Source: Mesorhizobium shangrilense
GTDB taxonomy: Bacteria; Pseudomonadota; Alphaproteobacteria; Rhizobiales; Rhizobiaceae
Direction: 5' to 3'
DNA length: 64,000 nucleotides
NCBI RefSeq assembly: GCF_040537815.1
Contig: NZ_JBEWSZ010000001.1
Location: forward strand, 2,790,001-2,854,000
The position numbers were made by a program, and so were the translations under genes. Under the pieces are notes generated by a model. The model ran no database searches, was not told the DNA's origin, and was given only the letters and a program-made list of their open reading frames with translations. This document shows positions 1 to 8,005 of this stretch, piece after piece (position 1 is the first letter of the stretch; every line of letters begins with the position of its first letter).

Positions 1-769
1 TACCTCGGTGATGATGGACGGATCGCTGAAGGAAGACGGCAAGACGCCGGCCGACTATGCCTACAATTCAGGCATCACGCGGCGCGTCGTCGACATGGCG
101 CATTGGGGCGGTGTCTCGGTCGAAGGCGAGATCGGCGTGCTGGGATCGCTGGAGAGCGGTGGCGGCGAGCAGGAGGACGGCCATGGTGTCGAAGGCGCTG
201 TCAGCCACGACCAGCTTCTGACCGATCCTGAGCAAGCGGTGGAGTTCGTCAAGGACACCCATGTCGATGCGCTGGCGGTTGCCATGGGCACCAGCCACGG
301 CGCCTACAAATTCTCGCGCAAGCCGGACGGCGCGGTGCTGGCCATGAACGTCATCGAGGAAATCCACCGCCGCCTGCCCAACATGCATCTGGTCATGCAC
401 GGCTCGTCCTCGGTGCCCGAGGACCTGCAGGAGATCATCAACAAATATGGCGGCCAGATGAAGCCGACATGGGGTGTGCCGGTCGAGGAAATCCAGCGCG
501 GCATCAAGCATGGCGTGCGCAAGATCAACATCGACACCGACAACCGCATGGCGCTGACCGGCGCGATCCGCAAGGTGCTGACCGAGAATCCGAGCGAGTT
601 CGATCCGCGCAAATACCTGACGCCGGCTATGGCGGCGATGCGCAAGCTCTGCAAGGAGCGCTTCGAGCAGTTCGGCACCGCCGGCAACGCGCAGAAGATC
701 AAACCGCTGCCGGTCGCCGAAATGGCCAAGCGCTACAAGTCGGGCAGTCTCGACCCCAAGTTCGGCTGA
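1..769 (+). CDS. fba: Class II fructose-bisphosphate aldolase, 3' part (5' truncated by window edge)
   Basis: Carries the last ~255 residues of a class II (metal-dependent) fructose-1,6-bisphosphate aldolase, which interconverts fructose-1,6-bisphosphate with dihydroxyacetone phosphate and glyceraldehyde-3-phosphate in the cytoplasm. The reading frame is already open at base 2, so the true start lies outside the window. Family signs are MMDGSL near the edge, a GEIGVLG segment, [16 protein letters not shown] and the phosphate-binding KINIDTDNR. The length after these motifs and the extended C-terminus fit the ~350-residue Calvin-type (CbbA/FbaA) subgroup, so roughly 100 N-terminal residues are missing. 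A perfect 12-bp hairpin follows 34 bases after the stop. Whether it serves glycolysis, gluconeogenesis or a Calvin cycle cannot be told without the upstream neighbours. Confidence 0.93.
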   Translation, partial: TSVMMDGSLKEDGKTPADYAYNSGITRRVVDMAHWGGVSVEGEIGVLGSLESGGGEQEDGHGVEGAVSHDQLLTDPEQAVEFVKDTHVDALAVAMGTSHGAYKFSRKPDGAVLAMNVIEEIHRRLPNMHLVMHGSSSVPEDLQEIINKYGGQMKPTWGVPVEEIQRGIKHGVRKINIDTDNRMALTGAIRKVLTENPSEFDPRKYLTPAMAAMRKLCKERFEQFGTAGNAQKIKPLPVAEMAKRYKSGSLDPKFG

Positions 770-802
770 ACCGGCAGATCGCCAAGCTACCGCACGACCG
801 AA

Positions 803-828
803 GAGAAAGAGCCCCTGGGCTCTTTCTC
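803..828 (+). terminator. Hairpin terminator after the aldolase gene
   Basis: A perfect 12-bp inverted repeat (GAGAAAGAGCCC / GGGCTCTTTCTC) with a 2-base loop lies 34 bases after the aldolase stop. There is no separate T-run; the 3' arm itself is T-rich. It sits between two convergent genes, so it may act in both directions. Confidence 0.7.
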
Positions 829-903
829 CCACTCCACGTCCAAGCCTATTGGCTCACTGGTCGGGAAATAACGCGCCGGGCCTTAGGCTAGCCGCGGCAA
901 CGC

Positions 904-1932
904 CTACTGCAGGATCCGCTGCTGGTGCTGGCCTGAATGTCCCTGCACGAAGTCGGCGTCGTCCTCAAACGGACGATCCAGCCCGGTCGCCACGACCGAC
1001 ACCCTGAATTTGCCTTCCAGATTCTTGTCGAAGATGGCGCCGACGATGATGTCGGCGTCTTCATAGACTTCCTCGCGGATGCGGGTGGCGGCCTCGTCGA
1101 CCTCGAACAGGGTCATGTCGCGGCCGCCCGATATCGAGACCAGGACGCCCTTGGCGCCCTTCATCGAGGCTTCATCCAGAAGCGGGTTGGCGATCGCGGC
1201 CTCCGCCGCCTTGATGGCCCGGCTTTCGCCCGACGCCTCGCCGGTACCCATCATCGCGCGCCCCATGCCTCGCATGATCGATTTCACGTCGGCGAAGTCG
1301 AGATTGATCAGGCCTTCCTTGACGATCAGGTCGGTGATGCAGCCGACACCGGAATACAGCACCCGGTCGGCGATGACGAACGCATCGGCGAAGGTGGTCT
1401 TGGCATCGGCGATCCTGAACAGGTTCTGGTTGGGTATGACGATCACCGTGTCGGCGGCCTCGCGCAGTCGCGCGATGCCTTCCTCGGCCATCTGCATGCG
1501 CCGCTTGCCTTCGAAGGCGAAGGGCTTGGTGACGACCCCGACGGTCAGGATGCCGGCCTTGCGCGCGGCATGCGCGATGATCGGAGCGGCTCCCGTTCCC
1601 GTACCGCCGCCCATTCCGGCGGTGACGAAGCACATATGCGTGCCCTGGAGGTGGTCCATGATCTCGTCCAGCGATTCCTCGGCGGCGGCGCGGCCGATCT
1701 CGGGAAGCGATCCCGCGCCCAACCCCTCGGTGATATGGGCGCCAAGCTGGATCAGCCTCGTCGCCTTCGACATCGCCAGCGCCTGGGCATCGGTGTTGGC
1801 GGCGATGAACTCGGTGCCCTGAAGCTGCTCGGTGATCATGTTGTTGACGGCATTGCCGCCGCCGCCACCCACGCCGATCACGGTGATCTTGGGTCTCATC
1901 TCGGAGATTTCCGGCTTCTTGAACTCGGCCAT
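904..1932 (-). CDS. ftsZ2: Short second FtsZ (FtsZ2), tubulin-like GTPase without C-terminal tail
   Basis: A 342-residue FtsZ homologue. The N-terminal Rossmann part has [13 protein letters not shown] and the tubulin signature [10 protein letters not shown] (about residues 105-114). The T7 synergy loop NLDFADVK, which completes the GTPase site of the next subunit, is intact at about residues 205-212. The protein stops soon after the globular core (ending [15 protein letters not shown]...). It therefore lacks the long linker and the C-terminal peptide with which normal FtsZ binds FtsA, ZipA and other partners. Rhizobia are known to carry such a second, short FtsZ beside the essential one in the dcw cluster. 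Here the neighbours are metabolic, not division genes. The ATG is placed by the [12 protein letters not shown] start with AGAAGAGG just upstream. The role of FtsZ2 is inference; the family call is firm. Confidence 0.93.
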   Translation of the reverse strand: MAEFKKPEISEMRPKITVIGVGGGGGNAVNNMITEQLQGTEFIAANTDAQALAMSKATRLIQLGAHITEGLGAGSLPEIGRAAAEESLDEIMDHLQGTHMCFVTAGMGGGTGTGAAPIIAHAARKAGILTVGVVTKPFAFEGKRRMQMAEEGIARLREAADTVIVIPNQNLFRIADAKTTFADAFVIADRVLYSGVGCITDLIVKEGLINLDFADVKSIMRGMGRAMMGTGEASGESRAIKAAEAAIANPLLDEASMKGAKGVLVSISGGRDMTLFEVDEAATRIREEVYEDADIIVGAIFDKNLEGKFRVSVVATGLDRPFEDDADFVQGHSGQHQQRILQ

Positions 1933-2162
1933 TGCCTCTTCTCCTTCGCCGATCGCCTACGGCTCGCTAACAAATTCTGTCCGGAAACTGCAACCGAACG
2001 GAAAGCAGCGCGACCCGAATCAGGCCGCCCGGATGGGTGCCCCAAAAAGCCAGAGAGCGGCCGCCCGCGCAAGTACGGGCGATTCAACATTTGTAATCGG
2101 ACACTGCATCTGACAGCGCCACATCGGCTCGCACGGTCGCCAAGCCTGGAAATCCCGCCTTT

Positions 2163-3104
2163 TCAGGCTGTGCGTGGCGGCGATGCGAATTCCGACGCCT
2201 GCCGCAGATGCTGGCGAAGCAGGGCCTCCGCCCACTCGATCCCTCCCGCTTCGACGGCATCGAGAATGGCGAGATGTTCGCGGCAGGACCGTTCGAGCCG
2301 CTCTCTGGGCAATTGTTCGAACCCGGCCGATTCCTGCAGCCGGCGCAGATTGTTCTGCTGACGCACGGCGTCCGCCAGGAAACGGTTGCCCGAGCATGCC
2401 GCCAACCCCTCGTGAAACGACGCGTTGACCCGGAACCATTCATCGCCGCCGGTCAGCGGCTTTCCGTCCAGTATGGTGGACAGGATACGCTCATGCGCGC
2501 GGCGGACGGGCGCCAGTTGCCGCGGGTCGGCGCGGAACGTCAGTGAGCGCAGTGCCGCGCATTCGACGGCGATGCGGAATTCGTAGCTTTCCCGCTGGGC
2601 GGCGTCGCCGACCAGCGACTCGGCGAAGCGCCAGCCATGCCCCGGCAGCCGCTGCGCCAGGCCCTCCGCGGCAAAGCGCAGCAACAGCTTCCGGATCACG
2701 CCGCGTGAAACCTGATAGCGCGGCATCAATTCCGCTTCGGAGACGTCCTGGGGCAGGTCTCCCAGCGAACGATCCTTCATCATCCGGCGATAGAGATCCT
2801 CGATCGGCGAGTTCGGCAGGATGGTTTCCGGGTCGAGATCGGCGACATCCAGCGCCAGTTGCAGCCCCCTCGTGTTGGACCCCGTCAGGATGCCCTGCGC
2901 CGCCAGCAACTCAAGTGCGGCACTGATCGGGGAACGCGACACACCGAATGCGCGGGCAAGATCCGGCACGGAAATACGGGTTCCCACCGTCCAGCCCGAA
3001 TCGCGGATTCTCTCAAGGATTCGGCGCGCCAAATCGATCTGCAGAGGGCTCGCGGATCCCGCCGACATCGGTTGGGCGATCTTATCCTGGCTTATGCGGC
3101 TCAT
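2163..3104 (-). CDS. GntR-family regulator with two tandem winged helices and an FCD domain
   Basis: A 313-residue transcriptional regulator. Residues ~20-80 form one winged helix (ISVPDLARAFGVSRSPISAALELL) and residues ~100-165 form a second, similar one (VSEAELMPRYQVSRGVIRKLLLRF). An FCD-type all-helical ligand domain follows (FRIAVECAALRSL..., then the H-rich helices FHEGLAA and CREHLAILDA). FCD domains usually bind a metal-chelated carboxylate effector. Most GntR/FadR proteins have a single winged helix, so the duplication is unusual. The gene is divergent from the C45 acyltransferase-like gene at 3240 and probably controls it; a 7-bp inverted repeat lies between them at 3184-3203. About 230 bases without a recognisable gene separate its stop from ftsZ2; they contain only a weak CGCCCG/CGGGCG hairpin near 2062-2081. 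Confidence 0.85.
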   Translation of the reverse strand: MSRISQDKIAQPMSAGSASPLQIDLARRILERIRDSGWTVGTRISVPDLARAFGVSRSPISAALELLAAQGILTGSNTRGLQLALDVADLDPETILPNSPIEDLYRRMMKDRSLGDLPQDVSEAELMPRYQVSRGVIRKLLLRFAAEGLAQRLPGHGWRFAESLVGDAAQRESYEFRIAVECAALRSLTFRADPRQLAPVRRAHERILSTILDGKPLTGGDEWFRVNASFHEGLAACSGNRFLADAVRQQNNLRRLQESAGFEQLPRERLERSCREHLAILDAVEAGGIEWAEALLRQHLRQASEFASPPRTA

Positions 3105-3183
3105 ATGCCCTCTCTGTCATAGTTCGCATTATAGAGACTTCAACGGCGGCTTTAAGTGGATATGTCACCAATGTTTTGCTTTT

Positions 3184-3203
3184 TATTGAAATAAAATTCA
3201 ATA
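3184..3203. promoter_or_regulatory. Candidate GntR operator between divergent genes
   Basis: Perfect inverted repeat TATTGAA-N6-TTCAATA in the AT-rich gap between the tandem-winged-helix GntR gene and the C45 acyltransferase-like gene, 37 bases before the latter's ATG. Position and symmetry suggest an operator; binding is inferred. Confidence 0.5.
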
Positions 3204-3239
3204 CGATGTGCTCACCTGCAAAATTCGAGGTCCCTGCCA

Positions 3240-4391
3240 ATGACCACCTGCCAGCCATTTCCACTCGTCGATGTGAGCGGGACGCCCAATGAGCGCGGCA
3301 AGGCCTATGGTGAACAGGCGCACGACCGTATCCACGCATCGGTGGCTTTGTATGCCGCGCAGCTTGGCCGGTTTGGCTTCGGGCAGAAGGATATCGAGCG
3401 CTTCAGCGGCATATTCCTGCCCCGCCTTCGGCAATGGGCGCCCGATCTCGTCAAGGAGATGGAAGGGATCGCCTCGGGCGCCGATGTCGGCCTTTCCTCG
3501 ATCCTGCTGGTCAATGCCCGCACCGAAATCCTGCAACTGGCCAAGCGCGAGAAGGGCATTTCCGATGACGAGCCCGATGGCTGCACGGGCGCCGTGATCC
3601 TGCCGGAGGCGACGAAGGCCGGGCGGTTGATCCACGGCCAGAACTGGGACTGGCGCGCCGAATGCGCGGGGACCTCGATTGTCCTGCGCGTGCGGCGCAC
3701 CGATGGCCCCGATCTCCTCACCTTCACCGAGGCCGGCGGCCTGGCGCGCAGCGGCTTCAATGCGGTGGGCATCGGCATCACCGCCAATTATCTGGAATCG
3801 GATCGCGACTATCGCGACATCGGCATCCCGCTGCCCTTCATCCGTCGCCGGGCGCTGGAAGCCCGGCATTTCGCCCATGCCATCAAGGTGGTGGCGACGA
3901 CGCCGAAATCCTGCTCCAACAACATGATCCTGAGCACGGCCGAGGGTTTCGCGGTCGATTTCGAATGCGCGCCCGACGAAGCCTTTCCGATCTATCCGGA
4001 CAAGGAGATGATCGTGCATGCCAATCACTGGCAAAGTCCGGTCGCCCTGTCGAAGCTGCGCGAGACTGGCCTCGGCGACGTGCCGGACAGCCTCTACCGC
4101 GACTACCGCGTGCGCAGGCATCTCGCTGCCCGGCATGGCGACATCACCGTCGATGACCTCAAGCAGGCGCTGTTCGACGATTTCGCCGCGCCGCTCAGCG
4201 TCTGCCGACCGGCAAACCGCAAAGAGGGCGGCAACCTCTCGGCGACGGTGGCGATGATCATCTTCGAGCCGGCCAGCGGCATCATGGAAGTCGCGCCGCT
4301 GCCGGCCGAGAACCGCGACTTCACGCGCTATGAGCTGACCATGGACGAGACGGTGGTGGGGAACGCGGAAAAGGCCCTGCCCGCGCGATAG
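3240..4391 (+). CDS. C45-family (isopenicillin N acyltransferase-like) Ntn hydrolase
   Basis: A 383-residue protein of the acyl-CoA:6-aminopenicillanate acyltransferase family (peptidase C45). These enzymes cut themselves just before a cysteine, which then becomes the N-terminal nucleophile for hydrolysing or transferring an acyl group on an amide. Cys115 in DGCTG is the expected nucleophile, followed by family blocks GQNWDW, TFTEAGGLARSGFNAVGIGI and SNNMILS. The conserved Asn/Asp network around HANHW is also present. There is no signal peptide, so it should act in the cytoplasm. Bacterial members rarely make penicillin; most are thought to be amidases for acylated amino compounds. The divergent GntR regulator suggests an inducible catabolic amidase. 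The substrate is unknown. Confidence 0.82.
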   Translation: MTTCQPFPLVDVSGTPNERGKAYGEQAHDRIHASVALYAAQLGRFGFGQKDIERFSGIFLPRLRQWAPDLVKEMEGIASGADVGLSSILLVNARTEILQLAKREKGISDDEPDGCTGAVILPEATKAGRLIHGQNWDWRAECAGTSIVLRVRRTDGPDLLTFTEAGGLARSGFNAVGIGITANYLESDRDYRDIGIPLPFIRRRALEARHFAHAIKVVATTPKSCSNNMILSTAEGFAVDFECAPDEAFPIYPDKEMIVHANHWQSPVALSKLRETGLGDVPDSLYRDYRVRRHLAARHGDITVDDLKQALFDDFAAPLSVCRPANRKEGGNLSATVAMIIFEPASGIMEVAPLPAENRDFTRYELTMDETVVGNAEKALPAR

Positions 4392-4601
4392 AAGCCTTCG
4401 TCATCCGAACCGGGAAAGCGGAAGGGGATTGCCTTGCCGCCTGGCCGAGGCGGGCTTGCGGGGCTGTGATCGATGCGTCTATCATGCCGCCTGAAAGATG
4501 GCTGACCATGGCCGCCGACCGCGTTCAGCCAGCGAACAATGACGAGCGGCGGATGTCATCAGCTGCGTAGATTTCAGAACGAATGAAGTAGCGCACTGCC
4601 A

Positions 4602-5300
4602 ATGGCTGACAGAACACAGTTCGGGTTGACCGCCGTCGACACCGTGCCCCTGCATGAGAAGGTCTATCTGGAACTGGTCAGGGCCTTGATGTCCGGCCAG
4701 TTCGTGCCGGGCCAGAAACTGACCTCGCGCAAGCTGGCCAAGGAACTCGGCACCAGCGACATGCCGGTGCGCAGCGCCTTCATGCGGCTGCAGGCGCTGC
4801 GTGCGCTCAGCCCGATGCCGAACGGCAGCGTGGAGGTGCCGGTGATCTCGGCCGAACGCTTCTCGCAGCTGACCGCCGTGCGCACGATCCTCGAAGGCTC
4901 GGCGACCGAACTTGCGACCAAGCGCGTCAACGGCAACAATCTGCGCACGATCCGGCGCCACTGCACCGACCTGACTTCAGCCGCCCGCAAGGGCGACATC
5001 GACGACTATCTGCGCAAGAACCATGACTTCAAATTCTCGATCTATCGCCATTGCGGCAATGAACAGATGATCTTCCTGATCGAAACCGTATGGATGCAGG
5101 TCGGCCCGTTCCTGCGGAACCTGGCCATGGGGTTCGAGGACGATCTCGCCTCCATTCTCGATATCGATTACCATGAGGAAGTCGTCGCGGCGATTGAGGC
5201 CCAGGACGCAGAGCGCGCCCGCGCGGCCATCGTTCGCGACATTGATGAGGGCGCGGCGCATATCCTTCGGCAGGCCAGATTTCCAGAAACGAGAAACTAG
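4602..5300 (+). CDS. GntR-family (FCD) transcriptional regulator
   Basis: A 232-residue FadR/FCD-type regulator. The N-terminal winged helix spans about residues 15-80 (EKVYLELVRALMSGQFVPGQKL, then LAKELGTSDMPVRSAFMRL). The ligand-binding FCD domain covers ~90-225 and includes NHDFKFSIYRHCGNEQMIFLI and YHEEVVAAIEAQD, whose His residues normally hold a metal. It lies 210 bases after the C45 gene, with no recognisable gene between them, and 282 bases before the glutamine-synthetase-like gene on the same strand, which is its most likely target. It belongs to the same subfamily as the regulator at 26290-27012 (shared FEIYRCCG/FSIYRHCG segment). Confidence 0.88.
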   Translation: MADRTQFGLTAVDTVPLHEKVYLELVRALMSGQFVPGQKLTSRKLAKELGTSDMPVRSAFMRLQALRALSPMPNGSVEVPVISAERFSQLTAVRTILEGSATELATKRVNGNNLRTIRRHCTDLTSAARKGDIDDYLRKNHDFKFSIYRHCGNEQMIFLIETVWMQVGPFLRNLAMGFEDDLASILDIDYHEEVVAAIEAQDAERARAAIVRDIDEGAAHILRQARFPETRN

Positions 5301-5582
5301 AATCGCACTGCTGCACGTGTTCAACTCAAAACCGCGGGGCCATGTTGAGGCACCGCGGCAGTTCAAATGCCACTTGGCTTTCCGCCCTCTTCCCTCTATG
5401 TTGCGATCGCAGATCGCGAAATTGGTTTTGAAATGCCTCCCGACATCCCGGCTAGTGAATTGAAAAAATAAGGAAAACTGACGGCGCTTGCCGGCTTGGT
5501 TCCTCAGAAACTCACAAGCTATTTTTACCGGGCCAATACAGCCGATCAGGCTGCGGCACCCTTCAAAACCAGAGGTTAGAAA

Positions 5583-6938
5583 TTGAGCGATGCAATTGCG
5601 GACGTCCTGAACTGGCTTGAAAGCAGAAACGACATCCAGAGCCTGAGGGCCGCTGTGTGCGACCTCAACGGCGTCATGCGCGGCAAGCGTATCCCGGTCG
5701 AGCAGGCACGCAAGGCGCTGGAGGGCAAGCTGCGCATGCCCTATTCCCTGATCGGGCTCGACATCTGGGGCGAAGACATCGAAGGCAACACGCTGGTCTT
5801 CTCGACCGGCGACGCCGATGGGCTCTGCCAATGGACGGGACGCGGCATTCTCCCGGTGGAATGGACCGCGCACCCAACGGCGCTCGTCCCGCTGTGGCTC
5901 GCCGACGAAAACGGAGCGCCCTATCTCGGAGATCCGCGGCGGGCGCTGGCCCGCATCCTTGATCGCTACAAGGCGCTGGGCCTGACACCGGTCGCCGCAA
6001 CCGAACTTGAATTCTATCTGGTCGACCCGCAGTCGCAGCGGCCGGTCGGGCCGGTGTCGCCGGTCACCGGGCGCCGCCTCGATTCCGACGCGGCATTGTC
6101 GATCGACGAGATCGACGACTTCGAATCCTTCATCCACGACGTCTATGAGGCCTGCCGGGCACAAGGCATTCCCGTCGACACCGCGATTGCCGAAAACGGC
6201 GTCGGCCAGTTCGAGATCAATTTGAACCATGTCGCGGACGCCCTGCGCGCCGCCGACGATGCCGTGCTGTTCAAGCGCACAGTCAAGGGCATCGCCCGCA
6301 AGCACGGCTTTGCCGCCTGCTTCATGGCCAAGCCGTATGGCGACCGCGCGGGCAACGGTTTTCATGTCCATTTCAGTCTGGTCGATACCGAAGGGCGCAA
6401 CGTCTTCGACGACGGCACGGATCAGGGCTCGGAAATCATGCGCCATGCGGTTGGCGGCCTTCTCGCGGCGATGGCCGAGAGCACGCTTGTGTTCGCACCG
6501 CACTTCAATTCATATCGCAGACTTCGCCCGAGGTCCTATGCACCGACCGCTGTCGCCTGGGGTTACGAGAACCGCATGGTCGCGATCCGCATTCCCGGCG
6601 GTCCAACCGGCGCGCGACGCATCGAGCATCGTGTGTCGGGGGCGGACGCCAACCCATATCTGGTGCTTGCCGCCATTTTGGGGGCCGCGCTGATCGGCAT
6701 CGAAAGGCAGATGTCGCCTGGCGATCCGACCGGCAGCGATGGGCAAGGCGTTGTGCCGGCAAAGCTGCCACCGGACTGGGCATCGGCGATCGCGGCCTTT
6801 GAAACCGGGACGCATGTGGCGGAGATCTTCCCGGCGATCCTGCGCGACTCCTTCATCGCCTGCAAACGACAGGAGTTGAACACGTTCGCGCTCAATGTCA
6901 GCGATTTCGAGATCGAGACCTATCTCGAAAGCGTTTAA
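5583..6938 (+). CDS. Glutamine synthetase-family ligase (gamma-glutamyl-polyamine synthetase-like)
   Basis: A 451-residue glutamine synthetase-fold enzyme. It should use ATP and glutamate to glutamylate an amine, as PuuA does with putrescine. Visible family blocks are the N-terminal beta-grasp segment (VCDLNGVMRGKRIP), the metal-binding ATELEFYLVDP and ENGVGQFEINL, the ATP/metal segment GNGFHVHFSL, and the C-terminal active-site strand SGADANPYLVLAAILGA. Length and the RGKRIP opening fit the PuuA/GlnT-like group rather than housekeeping GlnA, and the Tyr-adenylylation loop of GlnA is not evident. The start is TTG at 5583, preceded by AGAGG. The 282-base upstream gap holds no recognisable gene and is a likely promoter region under the preceding GntR protein. 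The exact amine is not known. Confidence 0.85.
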   Translation: MSDAIADVLNWLESRNDIQSLRAAVCDLNGVMRGKRIPVEQARKALEGKLRMPYSLIGLDIWGEDIEGNTLVFSTGDADGLCQWTGRGILPVEWTAHPTALVPLWLADENGAPYLGDPRRALARILDRYKALGLTPVAATELEFYLVDPQSQRPVGPVSPVTGRRLDSDAALSIDEIDDFESFIHDVYEACRAQGIPVDTAIAENGVGQFEINLNHVADALRAADDAVLFKRTVKGIARKHGFAACFMAKPYGDRAGNGFHVHFSLVDTEGRNVFDDGTDQGSEIMRHAVGGLLAAMAESTLVFAPHFNSYRRLRPRSYAPTAVAWGYENRMVAIRIPGGPTGARRIEHRVSGADANPYLVLAAILGAALIGIERQMSPGDPTGSDGQGVVPAKLPPDWASAIAAFETGTHVAEIFPAILRDSFIACKRQELNTFALNVSDFEIETYLESV

Positions 6939-6943
6939 GGCTT

Positions 6944-7804
6944 CTACGACGACCGATCCGCCTTCAACACGGAGACGGCCACCTCGCTGTTGTGCACGAA
7001 CTCGTTGGCGTCGGGCTGCCTTTGAACCAGCAGGATGAACAGAAGGTCCGTCAGCGTCAGCTGCGCGTCGCGTGCCGTGATGGATGACGAGCGCGCGCGC
7101 TCCTCGTCGGCGACCGTGTAGAGGCGGATGTCGGCGACGCGGCTCAGCGGATTGTCATGTAGGCCGGTGACGGCGATGACGGTCGCACCGCGCTTGCGGG
7201 CAAGCTCGGCGACGCGCAAGGTTTCGATGCTGGCGCCGGAATAGGAAAGCGCGAACAGCACATCGCCCGGCCCGAGCGTCGAGACATTGGCCATCTGGAT
7301 GTGGCTGTCACTGTCATGCATCACATTGCGGCCGAGCTTCATCAGCTTGTAGGAGAAATCGCGCGCCACCAGCGAGGATGCGCCGACGCCGACCAGATGG
7401 ATGCGGCGCGCGCCATCCAGCATTTCCAGCGCCTTGGAGATGATCCGCTCGCTGTTGGAGGCGACGGTCTGCTGCATCGACAGAAGCTTACTGCCGATCA
7501 GCTTCTTCAGGATGACCTGGTGGTTGTCGCCGACCTCGATCGAGCCGTGGATCATGCCGGCCGGCACCTGCCAGTCCTGCGCCTTGGCCTCGCTGACGGC
7601 GAGTTTTAATTCCTGGTAGCTGGCATAGCCCAGTTTCTGGCTGAACTTGACGACGCTCGACTGGCTGCGGCCGATCTCGGCCGCCAGCGCCGCCGTCGAC
7701 AGGCGCAGCATCTGGTCGGGATTGTCGAGAATGTACTGGCCGATCTCGCGATCGCCGGGCGCCATGGCGTCGAGCTTCACTTCGATCTTCTTCAGGACGG
7801 ACAT
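6944..7804 (-). CDS. murR: RpiR/MurR-family transcriptional regulator of the amino-sugar locus
   Basis: A 286-residue RpiR-type regulator. The N-terminal helix-turn-helix covers ~1-77 (STAALAAEIGRSQSSVVKFSQKLG). The C-terminal SIS sugar-phosphate isomerase-like domain covers ~120-250 (RRIHLVGVGASSLVARDF, ALSYSGASIETLRVAELARKRGATVIAVTG). RpiR proteins usually sense a phosphosugar; MurR of E. coli senses MurNAc-6-phosphate and represses murQP. Here it is divergent from murA, a GlcNAc-kinase-like gene and murQ, so the same effector is the simplest guess. I prefer the ATG at 7804, which has GGGGA upstream; an in-frame ATG at 7846 would add 14 residues but lacks a ribosome site. The 15-bp palindrome at 7857-7871 lies in its promoter region and would allow autoregulation. 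It ends 5 bases from the convergent ligase gene. Confidence 0.85.
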   Translation of the reverse strand: MSVLKKIEVKLDAMAPGDREIGQYILDNPDQMLRLSTAALAAEIGRSQSSVVKFSQKLGYASYQELKLAVSEAKAQDWQVPAGMIHGSIEVGDNHQVILKKLIGSKLLSMQQTVASNSERIISKALEMLDGARRIHLVGVGASSLVARDFSYKLMKLGRNVMHDSDSHIQMANVSTLGPGDVLFALSYSGASIETLRVAELARKRGATVIAVTGLHDNPLSRVADIRLYTVADEERARSSSITARDAQLTLTDLLFILLVQRQPDANEFVHNSEVAVSVLKADRSS

Positions 7805-7856
7805 GCGTTTCCCCGAGCGGTTCAGGATGCCTGGTATATTAGGCATACCAACCCAA

Positions 7857-7885
7857 GGAATAAATTATTCCAACCGAGATTGACA
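7857..7885. promoter_or_regulatory. Palindromic operator and -35 box between murR and murA
   Basis: Perfect 7-1-7 palindrome GGAATAA-A-TTATTCC (7857-7871), followed after 8 bases by TTGACA (7880-7885) on the plus strand. The same arrangement recurs before murQ at 10156-10185. This makes it the best candidate binding site for the RpiR/MurR protein. A second inverted repeat, TGGTAT-N7-ATACCA, lies at 7832-7850 on the murR side. Confidence 0.68.
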
Positions 7886-8005
7886 GTGAAGAATGATCGA
7901 TCGACTTTCGAAGCATGCCGCGTCGATCCTCGATTCGAGCATGAAAGACCGCTTGCGAACCTATAGGTTTGCAATCTCAGCTGCGTCAGATCGGGTTCCA
8001 CAGCC

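Noticed and set aside
1933..2162. Small open frames between ftsZ2 and the GntR gene
   Set aside because: All are short, Arg/Ser/Pro-rich and lack ribosome sites; only a weak hairpin is visible.
937..2361. A 474-codon open frame on the plus strand across ftsZ2
   Set aside because: It lies antisense to a clear FtsZ with full GTPase motifs, has His/Asp/Gly-rich low-information sequence and no family resemblance; GC-rich DNA often leaves such shadows.
5301..5582. Possible riboswitch or small RNA before the glutamine-synthetase-like gene
   Set aside because: The 282-base gap shows no strong hairpin pair, repeated motif or known aptamer core that I can recognise; kept only as a promoter region.
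4986..6503. Long minus-strand frame over the GntR gene and the glutamine-synthetase-like gene
   Set aside because: No recognisable domain; the plus-strand genes explain the region fully.
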